Assembly: GCA_001792895.1 (NCBI GenBank)
Contig: MARA01000051.1
Span: 62,001 to 126,000, forward strand
Source: Lentinus brumalis
Lineage: Eukaryota > Basidiomycota > Agaricomycetes > Polyporales > Polyporaceae
Length of the DNA stretch: 64,000 nucleotides
Direction of reading: 5' to 3'
Shown: piece by piece, positions 63,524-64,000 of the stretch
How the letters are laid out: every line of letters begins with the position of its first letter
Position numbering within the stretch: the stretch's first letter is position 1
Made by a program: the position numbers and the translations under genes
The notes under the pieces: model-generated
Seen by the model: only the letters and a program-made list of their open reading frames with translations
What the model was told of the DNA's origin: nothing
The model's database searches: none

Positions 63524-64000
63524 TGTGATATGGAAGAGTGGAGGGGCAGATCGTGGTGTGTGTGTGGCGGGGTGGAAGTCGGGAGAGACTGGATGAGTGA
63601 CCATAGAAAGCGAAAAAGCGCGCGTAATATAGAGAATTGGGAGAGGTAAAAGCGTGGACTGTGGCCCAGGCACGACCTCGCGGCGGCAGGTCAAGTCAAA
63701 GCGTCGGGCGGTGCATGACCGAGTGGCGTGGGTGCCCAGTTTGGGGTCAAAGCGGACGCAGGTGACGCACTCGGGCCTACGTGGCTGGACCTCAAAGATT
63801 CAGTAGAATAGTTGGGCCCTTCAATGATATGCATATTTGAGGAGCAGATGTATACCGGCTCTCGATGAGAACCTACTACTGAGTGGCATGTAGCATTGAG
63901 TCCGAATTTTGGCGGCCAGTGAGCAGCTAAAAAGGTAGGGTCTCAGTATTTGTACCACATGCAAATCGTTCAGTGTGTTTGATTGTCGCCGCCCCAACGA
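63524..64000. other. 5' flank of the kinase gene
   Basis: TATATTA on the minus strand near 63624-63630 is a possible core promoter. Otherwise nothing seen. Confidence 0.35.

Overview
The window is from a filamentous basidiomycete, most likely an Agaricomycete close to the polypores. The evidence is that coding regions are GC-rich, nearly every gene is cut by introns of about 45-70 nt, and the families are typical of that class: lineage-specific F-box proteins, BTB/POZ proteins, 2-oxoglutarate oxygenases of the prolyl-hydroxylase type, arrestin-like proteins, an SRPK kinase with a long spacer, small homeodomain-like proteins and membrane proteins with a Pro-rich tail. I saw no rRNA, tRNA or CRISPR. 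Exon coordinates were worked out by hand from GT-AG or GC-AG borders, frame continuity and paralogue alignment.

Layout. 1-2283: two tandem copies of an unrecognised gene, the first cut by the window edge. 2549-9287: four tandem arrestin-like genes on the minus strand, one frameshifted. 10110-10360: a decayed P450 piece. 10793-11683: an APH-type kinase-like protein. 11978-15169: two BTB genes separated by a palindromic element. 16070-20142: two prolyl-hydroxylase-like genes with a solitary relic of a third first exon between them. 21414-26919: a BTB gene, a complete 13-exon P450 and a broken BTB gene. 27353-28920: a divergent F-box gene. 29821-30723: a gene of an unrecognised WPGY family, with a second copy at 49408-50360.

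31146-49099 is the most striking part. Three F-box paralogues on the minus strand, an SRPK gene, and three F-box paralogues on the plus strand form a mirror. The pair nearest the centre (35122-36787 and 43328-44910) are each other's closest relatives, then the next pair, then the outer pair. The locus therefore looks like a large inverted duplication with SRPK in the spacer. The F-box genes share a tiny first exon and a strongly conserved last exon.

50910-64000: two single-pass membrane proteins, a Cys-motif protein, a decayed oxygenase, a homeodomain-like gene with a frameshift, a RAD7-type repair gene and a Ser/Thr kinase with a Pro-rich tail.

Housekeeping genes (SRPK, RAD7) thus sit among expanded, fast-changing families (F-box, BTB, arrestin, 2OG oxygenase) with many relics. 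Several otherwise good genes carry one-base deletions, two of them in runs of five G/C. Part of the apparent decay may therefore be sequence error.
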